Assembly (NCBI GenBank): GCA_963680875.1
Contig: OY804576.1
Coordinates: 72,793,668-72,857,667, forward strand
From: Bathymodiolus brooksi
Lineage: Eukaryota > Mollusca > Bivalvia > Mytilida > Modiolidae
Length of the DNA: 64,000 nt
Direction: 5' to 3'
The notes below the pieces were generated by a model, which worked only from the letters and a program-made list of their open reading frames with translations, was not told the DNA's origin and did no database searches. Numbering within the stretch: the stretch's first letter is position 1; the number at the start of each line of letters is the position of its first letter. The translations under genes and the position numbers were made by a program. Shown here piece by piece: positions 35,676 through 46,373 of the stretch.

Positions 35676-35905
35676 TCAACTCTTTATATCTTTATTATCA
35701 ATTTGCAAACAATTACAATTATAGTCAGAAAAATGTGAGTAGTCCTGAAGATATAATCCTCTCCGAACATGTGGAAGAATCTCTGCCTCATGAGCTCTGT
35801 GATATTCCCTGACAATTTGTGGTTTTCTCACAGGTTCTTCTGGCTTACTAGCTTTTCCGCTTTCGGGTACCCCTCGCCCTCTCCAGTAAATCAAAAGCAT
35901 GGTTG

Positions 35906-35941
<36 letters not shown>

Positions 35942-36105
35942 ATTACGATATGATTGTTCCAATCAGTAGGACAGCCAGCGTGACAGGAGAGCTCCAAAGT
36001 CAAGTCCCAGTCACGTGCCTTTTGCTTCATTTTTGATGAAAAATGACGTTCAACCCTTCGCTTAAAATACGTCGGTTTACAATAAATATTTATGCTTGAA
36101 ATCAA
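35676..36105 (-). pseudogene. Unrecognised coding-like stretch interrupted by a poly(T) tract
   Basis: On the minus strand one frame reads MKQKARDWDLTLELSCHAG before a ~31-bp T run (35,909-35,939). After it come TRKRKS and, one frame over, SKPEEPVRKPQIVREYHRAH and LPHVRRGLYLQDYSHF. The residue composition looks protein-like, but the T run and a frameshift break it. The T run followed by AG could instead be an extended acceptor. I cannot name a family and the coding nature is uncertain. Confidence 0.3.
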
Positions 36106-37084
36106 TTCAAATATACGGAAGATGTCTATGGATAAATAGAAATTTATTGTATCACTTCAGTTTTTATTTATATTGTGTACAAACATCGAATTTTGCTAAT
36201 TGAAGTGGACTCAATTTCAAAACAAATGTCAAGGTGGTTCTATTTAAAAGAGAAAATTTAATTAAAACAATATGATGGCTTTCTGTAACATACATTGCCT
36301 GAGGAAATCATCTAGGATCATTGTCATACCGACAACTAGTGTCAATGTCTTGTGGGATGCAATTGTTCCACTTAGCCCTACACCCACCTTGGTCGGATCG
36401 ACGATTTGCCAAACATCGAAATTCATTGTCTTTCGGAACACATCGGTGGTGTTTCTTAACATCAACAATAAACGACACCTAAGCGTACATCCGAAAGAGT
36501 ATATTTCATTTGGGAAAGGGGTGTCTATGTCTTTTTTTAATTTTCTTGTATTAATACCGTATTTTTAAGTTTAATTGAATTATTTGTATTGCAATATTGT
36601 TTTAGACATTGTGCATTTTGTAATTTAGACTGGGGAATTACTATTTATTATCACTTTAAATTTAAAAAAAAATCATCTATGATACTAGACTTGCACAGGG
36701 AATGTACAACAATTAATAATTTCAATTTATTTTAATTTCAATACAACAGGTACAAGATAAATAGAAAGAAATAAATGTGTGGAAAAAATAAAGGCATGTA
36801 AATAAAAATTAAGCGAATTGAAAAAATATGAAAATATTATAAAAAAAAAACATGTTAAAAAAATCTAAAAAAAAGTGTAACCTTGAGACAAAAAGGGGCA
36901 TAAAAAATTTTATTCAGATATCTTAACCCTTCCTATTATATCAAGGCAAATTAAAAAAAAATCAGTGTAAGCAAATATCTTTCTTGAAATTAGGAAATTT
37001 TATTATCTGAATGAAAGCTACCAAGTTTCATGTTTATCTCACAATGTAAATATCAATGTATTTGGAATATTCATGTGTTTGACA
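36106..37084. other. Intergenic, with a small cysteine-rich open frame
   Basis: At 36,308-36,478 (minus) a 57-codon frame without ATG reads RCVPKDNEFRCLANRRSDQG then five spaced cysteines in all, exon-like but unsupported. The rest is AT-rich with poly(A) tracts near 36,660-36,900. Confidence 0.3.
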
Positions 37085-37525
37085 CAACTACAAACTAGCT
37101 TTTATAACATATATGGGTGGTCAAGTTGTAACAATTCTTTCCCCTTGACATTCACAAAATGACCAGCATTTACAAATATGAGTACTTAGGTTGCAATAAT
37201 TCTTTCTCCAGGACATTCACAAAATGACCAGCATTTACAAATATGGGTACTTAGTTTGCAATAATTCTTTCTCCAAGACATTCACAAAATTACCAGCATT
37301 TACAAATATGGATACTTAGATTGCAATAATTTTTCCACCATGACATTCACAAACAGAATTGACTATAGCATTCACATAAAAGACAGACACAAAATGACTA
37401 GCATTCACATAAAAGACACATACAGAATAACTAGCATTCACATAAAAGAGCATATTGAATGACTACCATTCACATAATTTTAAGACACATACAGAATACT
37501 TGCATTCACAAGAAAGGACAAACCA
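37085..37525. repeat. Minisatellite, ~62-68-bp unit with a shorter derived unit
   Basis: GACATTCACAAAATGACCAG then CATTTACAAATATG recurs near 37,147, 37,212, 37,278 and 37,342, with TTGCAATAATTCTTTCTCC between. To the right the pattern becomes CTAGCATTCACATAAAAGAC repeats of ~33 bp (37,397-37,520). A single ancestral word, ATTCACA, underlies both halves. Confidence 0.75.
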
Positions 37526-40281
37526 GAATTCCTAATTTCACTAAGTAAATTAAATGATTAGAATAGAATGAATGTGTTTTCTGTTGGCAAAATAACCAAG
37601 TATTGGTTAATATTGTTTAAAATTGAAGTTAAACAAATTATTTTATTTGTTCCAATGACTGGAAAAAAGTTAATAAATGGGCACATTTTGAAAAATTCTT
37701 TTCTGTAAAAGAAAATTTATAAATTTCGGCATTAATATTCATAGATAAAAGATAATTATATTTCTCATAAACAACAGGCAACATAAGTACCTTTTCATCT
37801 AAAAAAAAAGTATGAATAACAAATTCAACAACATGTTGGAGTGTATACAGGTCTAAATGTCTGTAGAAACTTGTTCAACAACTTGGTTCTGGTTCAATAT
37901 ATCTATAAGAAATTGAAAAGTTTGAGATCTTGTTTCAGCTCCACTTTCTGACCTAGAAAATGTGTTACAACTGTTATAACAATATGTACCACAATATAAG
38001 TTATCTTCTGAGCCAAATTCTTTACAGAAATTTAATTCATTCTTGAAATGTTTAAGACAAGTCCTGGTTTTCAATTGAAATTGAAATAAACCTTTTGAGT
38101 TTCAGATGAAGTTTCACAAATTACACAAATTACACAATCAGAAAGTTCTTTTCTGAATGACTTTATTATAATTTATGACACAAGGTGTCTTGAAAACTCA
38201 TGGCATTTGTTTGATGATGTACTTTAAAAATAATTGGAATGCTGGTCCATTTTTTTTACTTCATGGATATTTTAGAAGAAAAAAACATATATATATATAT
38301 ATATATATAAACGTCTAAAATGTAGGCTCACTCAATATATATATTGATTTTCAAACCTGTATGAATATATATATAAGACTTATCATATATTCTTATTTTT
38401 ATTTATTCAAATATTCAACCAATAAACATCACAGGAAACTTTGCATTTATACTCATAGAATCTGTAACTTTGCCCCTTTGGTATTTTCAGACTCTTGTTA
38501 AAAAAAATAAACATCCCATGTCCAGTCTGTATATACATATATCTACCTACAATGATCTAAAACTAACTAAAACTGGAGGTTGTCAATACCATTGGCACTG
38601 AAAAGTAGCATGTTCACACATCAATAAGTATTTCAGGAAAACAGACTGAAAATGAAAAAAAAGGGGGGGGGGGGGTGTGTAAATGCTTGACCTGTACTAA
38701 ATATGTAGCCTTATGCTATGCCATGTTAATCTAGAGTGAATTTAACATAATCTTTCACCATTCTCTGCATGACAAGATCATACATTATAATGCAGACCTT
38801 TTTATTTCTAAAATGTATTTATTAATTATGTCAATATTTTGACATGTCCATAAATGCCATGGAACGAGTCAACGAAAATGAAAGATTTGTTGTTAAAAAT
38901 GGAATAAAATGACTCTATATATGTGTGACTATGATTGGTCAAGTGGTTCTTTCGTGTTTAAACAGAAACAGTCACATTTTCATCCTAATAGATCGATCAA
39001 TCTATGAAAAAAAACAGAAATATTTGGTTAGAATCTCGAAATATAGTGCTTCTTGTTTACATCCAAATATGGAATTCTAGTGACGAATGATGGGGAAATA
39101 TGCAAATAATCCATACTCTAATACGTGATTCTAGCTATTTTTACCAAATTTATTAATAAACAGCCAATGGGATGCAATTGTTCCACTTAGTTAAAGAGTC
39201 TATTTTTAGCGCCATTTTTTTTTACAACATTTCATCTGCAGCGGTATCCCGAGTTCCAACGTTGATTTCAAGCAAACGATATCATAAATACACGTATTCA
39301 CGCGTCAGTCATGTTACAATTTTATTTAAAAAATGGATTCAATAAAAATGAATACGTCTTTCAGTTTTATTTATGAAGATATTCAGTAAAAACACATGGG
39401 GTGACGACGTAAACATTGCATGGCCGCTCACTTGTAAAACGTCATGTCTAAAAAAAATAGAGTTACGTCCCTTGATTTCGGGATTTGACTTTGCATTGTT
39501 GGAGGTACGGAATCTGTGCGTGGCTTCCCGACTGAATGGTTCAGAGGATTAGTGATTATATATCAATAATAAATTTAATAAAAACTACAAGCCGGTAGTG
39601 ATAACGGATGCTCCGAAATGGTAATGATATATTAACATTTTTGCAGTATAAAAACATTGATATTTCATTTTTGTTCAGCTTCGGAAATAGATATTTATTA
39701 ACATTTTCTACTTTGATTAATTCCGTTAAAGATATTATTTCTCTCTGTGTAGCTATAAATAGCACAAGGGGAAACCAATGGAGTGCATATTCACTAAATA
39801 AAATGTAAACATGATACACGATTTCTATTAATGTTAATATACTGATGTATGTTTGTAATTTAGAAATACAGATTTTCATCCATTTCAATATGTAATATTT
39901 TACAGATAAGAAAATATAAACTTTTTTGCAGTTTGAATACACTGATAATTCATTTTCTTTTACATTAAGAAATAGATATTTGTAAACACCATGTTCTACT
40001 ACATTTAAGACATATTCAACTATATGTAATAAATATCTTTGAAAAGGAAGTTTTTTACAATTATAAATCACACTCATACTCAAAATAAGAGCATATAAAT
40101 AAATTGTTTGTACACATATATTTATATGTCTACATATTATATATTTCAATCTACCATCTGGTAATTTAACTCTATGTTGGAGCTTATACATTGTTTTTGT
40201 TTTTATAATTTTTTTTTATTGATTTACCCAGTAAGATAAAAGTTGATATGTGCATCAATAATGATACCTGTTATACAGTTA
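37526..40281. other. AT-rich intergenic, with (AT)n microsatellite
   Basis: A (TA)n tract lies at 38,288-38,310 with further ATATAT patches to 38,375. A 211-codon minus frame at 39,556-40,191, just downstream of the CCHC gene, is isoleucine/tyrosine-rich and shows no domain; I regard it as AT-rich noise. GGGATGCAATTGTTCCACTT at 39,170 repeats 36,355 exactly. Confidence 0.4.
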
Positions 40282-41574
40282 TTACACCTTGGCTTTTTTT
40301 GAGCCATTGTTCTTGTTAGTCTGGTCATCTTGTCTGTCAGGTGGAGTTGGAGGTGTGTGACTTCTAACTGTCTGTTTAGGTCCATGTGATACTGGTGTTT
40401 TCAGAAATGTTTCCATTGTTTTTTGTCCATGCTTCAATGTATTTTTTTTCCCACTTGCTTTTGAATTTTTGGTTGAATCGGTCTTAGAAAATGTTACTTT
40501 CTGTACACTTTGTAATTGTTCAATATCATCAGTTGTACTTTCACCTTCTTGTGTTGTATTGTGTATTTCGACAGTAGTTGTATTCTGTACAGTGTCTGTC
40601 TGAACATCTGTATTGCTGTTCTCTGTATTGTGATCTTGTGCTTCACACTCATCCTCTGTAAACTTATTTGGGCAGTCCATCATTTTGTGTCCTGTTTTGT
40701 GACATGCTTTGCACACCCAGTCATTTGTACAATCATACAGAAAATGCCCAGGAGATAGGCATTTGTAACACATAGGTACTTTGTCTGTTCTATTTGTATT
40801 ATTATTTTGTTGGTTATGTGTAGAGAATTCTAGTTGACCACTATGGAATACAAGAGCCCAATATTTACCAATTTGAAGCTTTCTTGGGATTGGGTTTTTT
40901 AATGTTTTACTTATAATCAGTCTGTCACCTGTTTCACAGTTGGTTAACTTTCCATCTACCCTAAGTCTCTCTCTGAATAACCCTTGAATTTCACAGCCCT
41001 CTAATGTTAGGGCACGATGGATCTGTCCATCATCGGCAGAAAGTGGCACGTTTTTTACTTTTATCCTTATGGTGTCTGGTTGTGTTCGTCCAGGATTATA
41101 TGGATTTTGTGAATGAAAGGGGATTTGCCTGCCACGCAAAACTAAACCCTGCACCAACAATGACAGTCTGTCTTCCTCATTATCCATATAAATACGCCAC
41201 ATATCCCTGATACGCTGTATACACTGTGAGGGTACCCTTACTCCAATAGCCTTGTATATCTCGACATTTGTCAACCACAAGGATCGTGCTGGTTTCATTG
41301 ATGAACCAAAAACATCCTCGTCTTTAAGAAAGACTGGTTTGACCTTTTCACTGGATGAATTACTTTTTGTGTTTGTGTTTGTGTTTGTATTTTCGTTTTC
41401 TTTACCATCGTCTTTTAAGATCTCCGCGTAAGACGCCATTTTTTCTTTGTTTACAGTTTTTTCTTCGTCTAAAATGTCATTTTCTACTGGTTTTATACCA
41501 CGTAAACTCTGGATCAATTGCTCAATTTGAGCATCACTTAATTGTCCATTCAAATATTGACTATTTGTAGCCAT
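40282..41574 (-). CDS. 430-aa protein with RRM-like region and two CCHC zinc knuckles (LINE ORF1-like)
   Basis: An intact frame starts at an ATG (MATNSQYLNG). Residues 1-80 are acidic and low-complexity, with a TNTNTNTK stretch. Residues ~165-245 (DTIRIKVKNVPLSADDGQIH onward) resemble an RRM-like fold. Two zinc knuckles follow: CYKCLSPGHFLYDC (269-282) and CKACHKTGHKMMDC (288-301), both C-x2-C-x4-H-x4-C. The C-terminus is threonine/serine-rich and ends in basic residues. This order is that of LINE ORF1 nucleic-acid chaperones. No endonuclease or reverse transcriptase follows downstream within 10 kb on this strand. It is either an ORF1-only relic or a stand-alone host gene derived from one. 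It lies between the inverted arms at 34.7 and 42-43 kb. Confidence 0.75.
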   Translation of the reverse strand: MATNSQYLNGQLSDAQIEQLIQSLRGIKPVENDILDEEKTVNKEKMASYAEILKDDGKENENTNTNTNTKSNSSSEKVKPVFLKDEDVFGSSMKPARSLWLTNVEIYKAIGVRVPSQCIQRIRDMWRIYMDNEEDRLSLLVQGLVLRGRQIPFHSQNPYNPGRTQPDTIRIKVKNVPLSADDGQIHRALTLEGCEIQGLFRERLRVDGKLTNCETGDRLIISKTLKNPIPRKLQIGKYWALVFHSGQLEFSTHNQQNNNTNRTDKVPMCYKCLSPGHFLYDCTNDWVCKACHKTGHKMMDCPNKFTEDECEAQDHNTENSNTDVQTDTVQNTTTVEIHNTTQEGESTTDDIEQLQSVQKVTFSKTDSTKNSKASGKKNTLKHGQKTMETFLKTPVSHGPKQTVRSHTPPTPPDRQDDQTNKNNGSKKAKV

Positions 41575-42042
41575 AGCTTACTTTTACAAAATAAATATAA
41601 ACTTTTTTCGGGAGTACTCACTTAGCAGACCTTGGCATACTAAGCGACAGTGTTTTAGTTCTCTCCAGAAAGTCACTGTATGGGACACAAGCTCTGGAGT
41701 AGTGGATCAGCTGTAATATGTATAACACCATACGCTGGAGATGTAGGTATATAACTGCTCAGAAAAGGAAAATTCGTTATTTGGAAACTGAAATGGTTAC
41801 GTTTGTCATTCAATTTTGTGTACAACCGTCCTATGGTGTAAATCTAGGTATGAAGCAGATTTAGCTGTTATGATAGTGTCTTTAATTTCTAGCTCACTGG
41901 GATAGATCAGATGTAGATTATCTCTTATTACCTTATTATTTAAAGACAGAACATTGTCTATACAGCAGAAGCTGAAATAAAAGGACTAGGCTAATTATTT
42001 CCCCCCTTCTTTTGTAATAACCATTGTATGAAAAAATCTACA
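41575..42042. other. Upstream region of the CCHC gene, nothing recognised
   Basis: No exon or repeat copy is seen in this stretch between the CCHC start codon and the right inverted arm. Confidence 0.35.
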
Positions 42043-43098
42043 AGCATATCTTAAATGATGGAGACCATTCCTAAGCAAAAAAGGCCACTCCTTTACTTGA
42101 AAGTTCCATTCCTACAGCCAAAAAATGAGACCATTCCCATATATTTTTGTCATGTTTTTGTCGTGACTGTTCCGTGACGTAAAAAAATTTTCCTACACGT
42201 TTTAAGAGGGATACAAGACTTGTCAAAGGCTGAAATCACATTTGTTGGACAATTCACATGTTTGAATAACTTTGGCATCAACATATTAATACAAAAAGTC
42301 ACTAACCGGTAGGAATTGGTGAAATAAAATCGGATTCTATACCTCGATATCTCTGTCGCTGCATTGATCAACTAGCGAAGGCAGCTTACGATAAAAACAA
42401 AAGGATCGAGCTTTACTGACTTAATGGTGAAGTAAACAAAAGATTGCCCTATCTAAACGTGTAACTCATAGACACTAAGATAAACTATAAAGAACGATAA
42501 TACACTGGGGTAAAGCTGATGACCGTAACTGTAATTACGGTAATCCCAAGATGGCGGACGTGGAACTGTAAGAATCTTTTTTGTCGATTAAATTGTTTCT
42601 ATAATGTATTTTAAATGCCACATGTATTGGTACGATAGTAATCTATGAATTTATCACAAGGAAATCACAAATTACGACTGAAATATGTATATGGAAGAGA
42701 AAATCCGATTTTAAAAAATCGCTAAGATGACCGTAACTGAAAACTGAGATGACAGTAATTGCACCGCCGAATTATGATCAGTTACGGTCATCTTAGTGAT
42801 TTTTTTAAATCGGATTTTCTCTTTCATATACATTTTTCAGTCGTAATTTGTGATTTCCTTGTGAAAAGTTCATAGGTTACTATCGTACTAATGCATGTGT
42901 CATTTAAAATACATTATAGAAACAATTTAATCGACAAAAAAGATTCTTACCTAATTTCATGTCCGCCATCTTGGGATGCCCGTAATTACAGTTACGGTCA
43001 TCAGGTTTACCCCAGTGATAATAGTCAAAATATGCACACCTACCTTTTTGACGATGTACAATCCGCCATCTTGAAATGACCATTCCGTATCGGGTACA
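42043..43098. repeat. Right arm of the large inverted duplication, interrupted by a foldback element
   Basis: It is the complement of 34,708-35,232. The copied exon and its GTAGGT donor are preserved at 43,030-43,098 (minus). A 515-bp palindromic element splits it at 42,503-43,017. Beyond the outer edge the two loci share nothing. Confidence 0.85.
42503..43017. mobile_element. 515-bp palindromic MITE with 6-bp target duplication ATAATA
   Basis: The ends are CACTGGGGTAAA and TTTACCCCAGTG. The arms of ~235 bp pair almost throughout. ATAATA flanks both sides, and the paralogous locus at ~34,777-34,782 holds the empty site with a single ATAATA. The word GATGACCGTAACT appears at both ends and twice in the centre, suggesting the palindrome arose by duplication of a terminal module. 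Superfamily not assigned. Confidence 0.9.
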
Positions 43099-43332
43099 CG
43101 ACAGTGTATTTGTCAAAAGAATTCGCACGTGACTTAGACCCAGGACAAATAGTGACGTCACTTGAACACTTCGGCACTTAATCCGAAATTCCTCTGCCGT
43201 CCGACGGCTTTTTTTTTTTTTTGTTAGAGTCGTGGGACGTCAGAGAGCTCTACATAAGGAAAACAGCGGATTTGCCTCTCCAACTCTTGGTCGGCACATT
43301 TCCACGTTTTGTGGCTATCGGATTTTATTTTC

Positions 43333-43572
43333 TGTTTTGGGAGCGTGTTGACTCAACTACATTATAAGCTAGGCTATTTATTACCGTATAATACAGACAT
43401 ATATTATGATACAAACAAGTGCTAAAACAATTATATTAAAGAATGTGATGAGGAACGACCTTATCTGAACTGATGGCGACAGAGTTCTAAACAAACACCT
43501 GCAGCTGTAGTCTGTGTGTGGTTGTAAACAGATAGATGATTAACCTTGAATTATCATTTGATTTATGCCACA
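43333..43572 (-). mobile_element. 3' LTR of the truncated gypsy element
   Basis: On the minus strand the 240-bp LTR begins TGTGGCATAAATC right after a polypurine tract AAAGGGGGA (43,573-43,581) and ends CACGCTCCCAAAACA. TG...CA ends and the PPT position fit a Ty3/gypsy LTR. The LTR end abuts the inner border of the left TIR exactly. Confidence 0.75.
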
Positions 43573-43634
43573 TCCCCCTTTGTTGGCTTTTAGAAAATAA
43601 ACATTTAACACTTTTATAACAGTCAGAAAGATAA

Positions 43635-44942
43635 TTACAAATCAAGTCTCGTTGGAGGTTTTGAGATTCTCCCCGAACGTGTAATATAATGTTCTGAGTC
43701 ATTTTGTTTTGGTAAATCATCTGATTTTTGCACTGTTATTTCAATGTCAGATTGTTCATCATTGTCAGTTTTCACTTTTGCTATGTGTCTTCTATTTCGC
43801 CTCACGTCACCCCTTTCTGTCTCAACAATGTACGAACGCGGGATGTTAGAGTCTTGTTTAACTTTTCCCCATATTTTCTGATCTTTAACATAAACATTGT
43901 CATTTGGTTCAAGTTTTTCTAGATTGGTTGCACGATGGCGTCTATCATAATTGAGTTTTTGTCTCTGTTTATAGTCTCTTTCCTTTTGACGCAAGATTTC
44001 ATTGTTTGCTTGTCTGGGCTTAAGTTCATCACTCACAATCGGCAATGTACTCTGCAAACGTCGTCCCATTAGCAATTCAGACGGGCTGTATCCATTTCCC
44101 AAAGGAGTTGTTCTGTACGCCAGTAACGCTAAGAAGGGATTCTCGGACTTCGTTAACATACGTTTTACAGACCCAACGGCTCTTTCGGCTAATCCGTTAC
44201 TTTGCGGGTATCTTGGGCTACTCGTAATATGCTCATGTCCATAGCTTTTGGCAAACTCACGGAACGCATTTCCACAGTACTGTGGTCCGTTATCAGATAT
44301 GAAAGTTTGTGGAATTCCGTGTCGCGCAAATATTGATTTTAAATGGTTGATTACAGCGTTTGAACTTGTACTATGCAACCTGGCTATCTCAATGTAACGC
44401 GAATAGTAGTCCACCACAAGTAAATATGACTGTTTATTATGCTCAAATAAGTCGGACGCGACTTTTTCCCATGGTCGGTTGGGAAATTCCGAACACATCA
44501 TCGGCTCAGCTTTGTCGCTTCTCGTTTCGGCACATGTTCTACAATTTCTAACAACTTCATCAAGTTGTTTATTAATTCCAAGCCACCAAACAGTATTTCT
44601 CGCGCGTTCGCGGCATTTCACTATTCCTTGGTGCGCTTCATGCAATCTACTCAGAATGTCTCTTTGCAGGACAGCTGGTATAACTAAACTTGTACCTTTA
44701 AGCAAAAATCCATCATGAACTGCGAATTCTGCACGCATCGGCCAATATGAAAGTAAATCAGTTCTTACCTTCGATTTTTTTGTCCATCCTTCACGGCATA
44801 AACGGGATGATTCCTGAATTATCGGATCACTCGCTTGTTCGCGGCGGATTTCCTCAAGTCTATTATTCGACGCGGGAAAACTTTCCATAATCATCTCTAC
44901 AAAAGCAGTTGTGTCATTTTCAGTCACTTTCACTTTTTTCAA
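43635..44942 (-). pseudogene. Ty3/gypsy integrase region
   Basis: A 435-codon frame holds an N-terminal HHCC zinc-binding region (HEAHQG, then CRTCAE). The DDE core has its three acidic residues in VVDYYSRY, SDNGPQYC and NGLAERAVG. A C-terminal tail ends SGRISKPPTRLDL. It is shifted by one frame relative to the RNase H region just upstream (~44,930). Integrase itself shows no stop, but the element lacks its 5' half and cannot be autonomous. Confidence 0.85.
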
Positions 44943-45815
44943 TGTTTGTAGACGGTGCGCGGCTTAGCGCGTCGGCTATAATTAAGTCTTTTCCAGAAAC
45001 GTGGGAAATAGTATATCTGAATCTCATAAGTCTCATGCGACATCGTTGTAATCTTGGGGTTAACTCCTCAAGGTTCTTGTTACCCAACAACGAAACTAGC
45101 GGCTTATGGTCCGTTTCAATGTGAAATGTCTTTCCGATCAAATAATCAGAAAATCGTTCACAAGCCCATGTAGAAGCAAGACTTTCCTTTTTGATCTGCG
45201 CGTAGCGACCTTCGGTAGGCGATAAACTGCGGCTAGCATATGCAATTGGAATCTATTTTCCATCGGATATTTTCTGTTTTAGAACGGCTCCTAAGCCAAA
45301 TGATGACGAATCTGCTGACACGATTGTCTCTTTATTTGGATCATAATGTCCCAAACACGGTGTCGAACTTAGCTCTTTCTTAATATCGCGGAACGCTGAT
45401 TCTTGTAAATGTCCCCAACTCCATTCGTTTTTCTTTTTCAATAGTTCACCCAATTGTTCTGTGAGGAGAGCTAGACGACCTGAAAATTTGCTTAGCTGGT
45501 TAACCATACCTAGGAAACGACGAACGTCTGATACATTCGACGGCGGATTCATGTCTTTGATAGCTTGAATCTTATCTGGATCGACGCGTATTCCGTCAGC
45601 ATCTATAATATGTCCTACAAATTTCACTTTGCTTCGCGAGAATTCACGTTTCTCTGCATTTAATGTTATGCCAGTCTCTTTCAGTTTATGAAGAACGGCT
45701 TCTAAACGCGTATCATGTAGATTTTGATTCATACCGTGAACAAGAACATCATCCAGGTGGCATACGACTCCTTCTATTCCTTCAAGGGTCTCAGACATAC
45801 GTTTCTGATAGAAAA
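44920..45815 (-). pseudogene. Ty3/gypsy reverse transcriptase C-terminus and RNase H, with one stop
   Basis: It starts abruptly at QKRMSETLEGIEGVVCHLDD, the catalytic DD region of reverse transcriptase. It then has the thumb (FVGHIIDADGIRVDP) and RNase H (SADSSSFGLGAVL, TDHKPLVSLLG, ISHVSGKDLIIADALSR). A TAG near 45,253 interrupts an otherwise continuous frame. All upstream coding (gag, protease, RT fingers/palm) is missing: the sequence switches to TIR at ~45,811 within a short shared TTTCTATCA-like junction. Confidence 0.85.
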
Positions 45816-46090
45816 TAAAATCCGATAGCCACAAAACGTGGAAATGTGCCGACCAAGAGTTGAAGAGGCAAATCCGCTGTTTTCCTTATGTAGAGCTCTC
45901 TGACGTCCCACGGCTCTAGCAAAAAAAAAAGCCGTCGGACGGCAGAGGAATCTCGGACTACTCGGCACTGTGCCAGGTGTTCAAGTGACTTATCGATGAC
46001 AAAAATGGCTGCATTTAATTGACTAAATATGTACAAGTAAATTCAATATTTTTGATATTATATATTTTTTATAAACAATATCACTAGAGT

Positions 46091-46139
46091 GTAAGTCAGT
46101 TACCGACTTCGATCTCGGGTTCAAGCTAGATAAACACCC
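46091..46139 (+). repeat. Left ~49-bp inverted repeat bordering the LINE fragment
   Basis: It matches the complement of 48,444-48,493, including GTTACCGACT, TTCAAGCTAGAT and GCCCGT. The outer flanks show no convincing target duplication. Confidence 0.6.
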
Positions 46140-46373
46140 TCGCCCGTTTAGATTAAACATATTTTATTGCTAGAAATTGATTGATTGATTGATTAATTAA
46201 ACAAATATATATTTGGGAGAGGGGGGGGGGGGGGGGTGTTGATCATAAATGGGTAAAACGTTTTGTTCGTTTGATGTAAAGTTGTACAGAGTTGAAAATT
46301 TGCAGATTTTGCATCTCAGTTAAGGTGTCATCGCCAAAAAGTAGGACTTCAATTTTAAGTTCATGAAGAAAAA
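46140..46373. other. LINE 3' flank with GATT and G-run microsatellites
   Basis: A short (TTGA)n lies at 46,178 and a run of about 16 G near 46,220. This is probably the 3' end of the LINE plus its tail. No gene is present. Confidence 0.4.

Larger units (their letters stand above)
43179..45960. mobile_element. Second, diverged long-TIR (MULE-like) element enclosing a gypsy fragment
   Basis: The right end is CAGAGGAATCTCGGACTA, identical to that of the element at 23.4-27.4 kb; the left end is the mutated TAATCCGAAATTCC. The 9-bp flanks TTCGGCACT (43,170-43,178) and CTCGGCACT (45,961-45,969) match at 8 of 9 positions. The arms are ~155 bp and share the conserved block GGCTATCGGATTTTATTTTC with the first element. 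Each has its own subterminal hairpin (CTCTGCCGTCCGACGGC). The interior consists solely of a 5'-truncated Ty3/gypsy element. Confidence 0.8.

Noticed and set aside
35676..36105. Confident gene call from the RKPQIVREYHRAHEAE-like stretch
   Set aside because: It is interrupted by a T tract and a frameshift and belongs to no family I recognise. Kept only as a low-confidence pseudogene.
39556..40191. 211-codon minus frame downstream of the CCHC gene
   Set aside because: Isoleucine/tyrosine/lysine-rich composition matching very AT-rich DNA, no domain, and no link to the CCHC reading frame.
43333..45815. Intact retrotransposon or endogenous retrovirus
   Set aside because: There is no 5' LTR, gag, protease or RT N-terminal half, plus a stop and a frameshift, and no envelope frame. 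It is a truncated Ty3/gypsy fragment.
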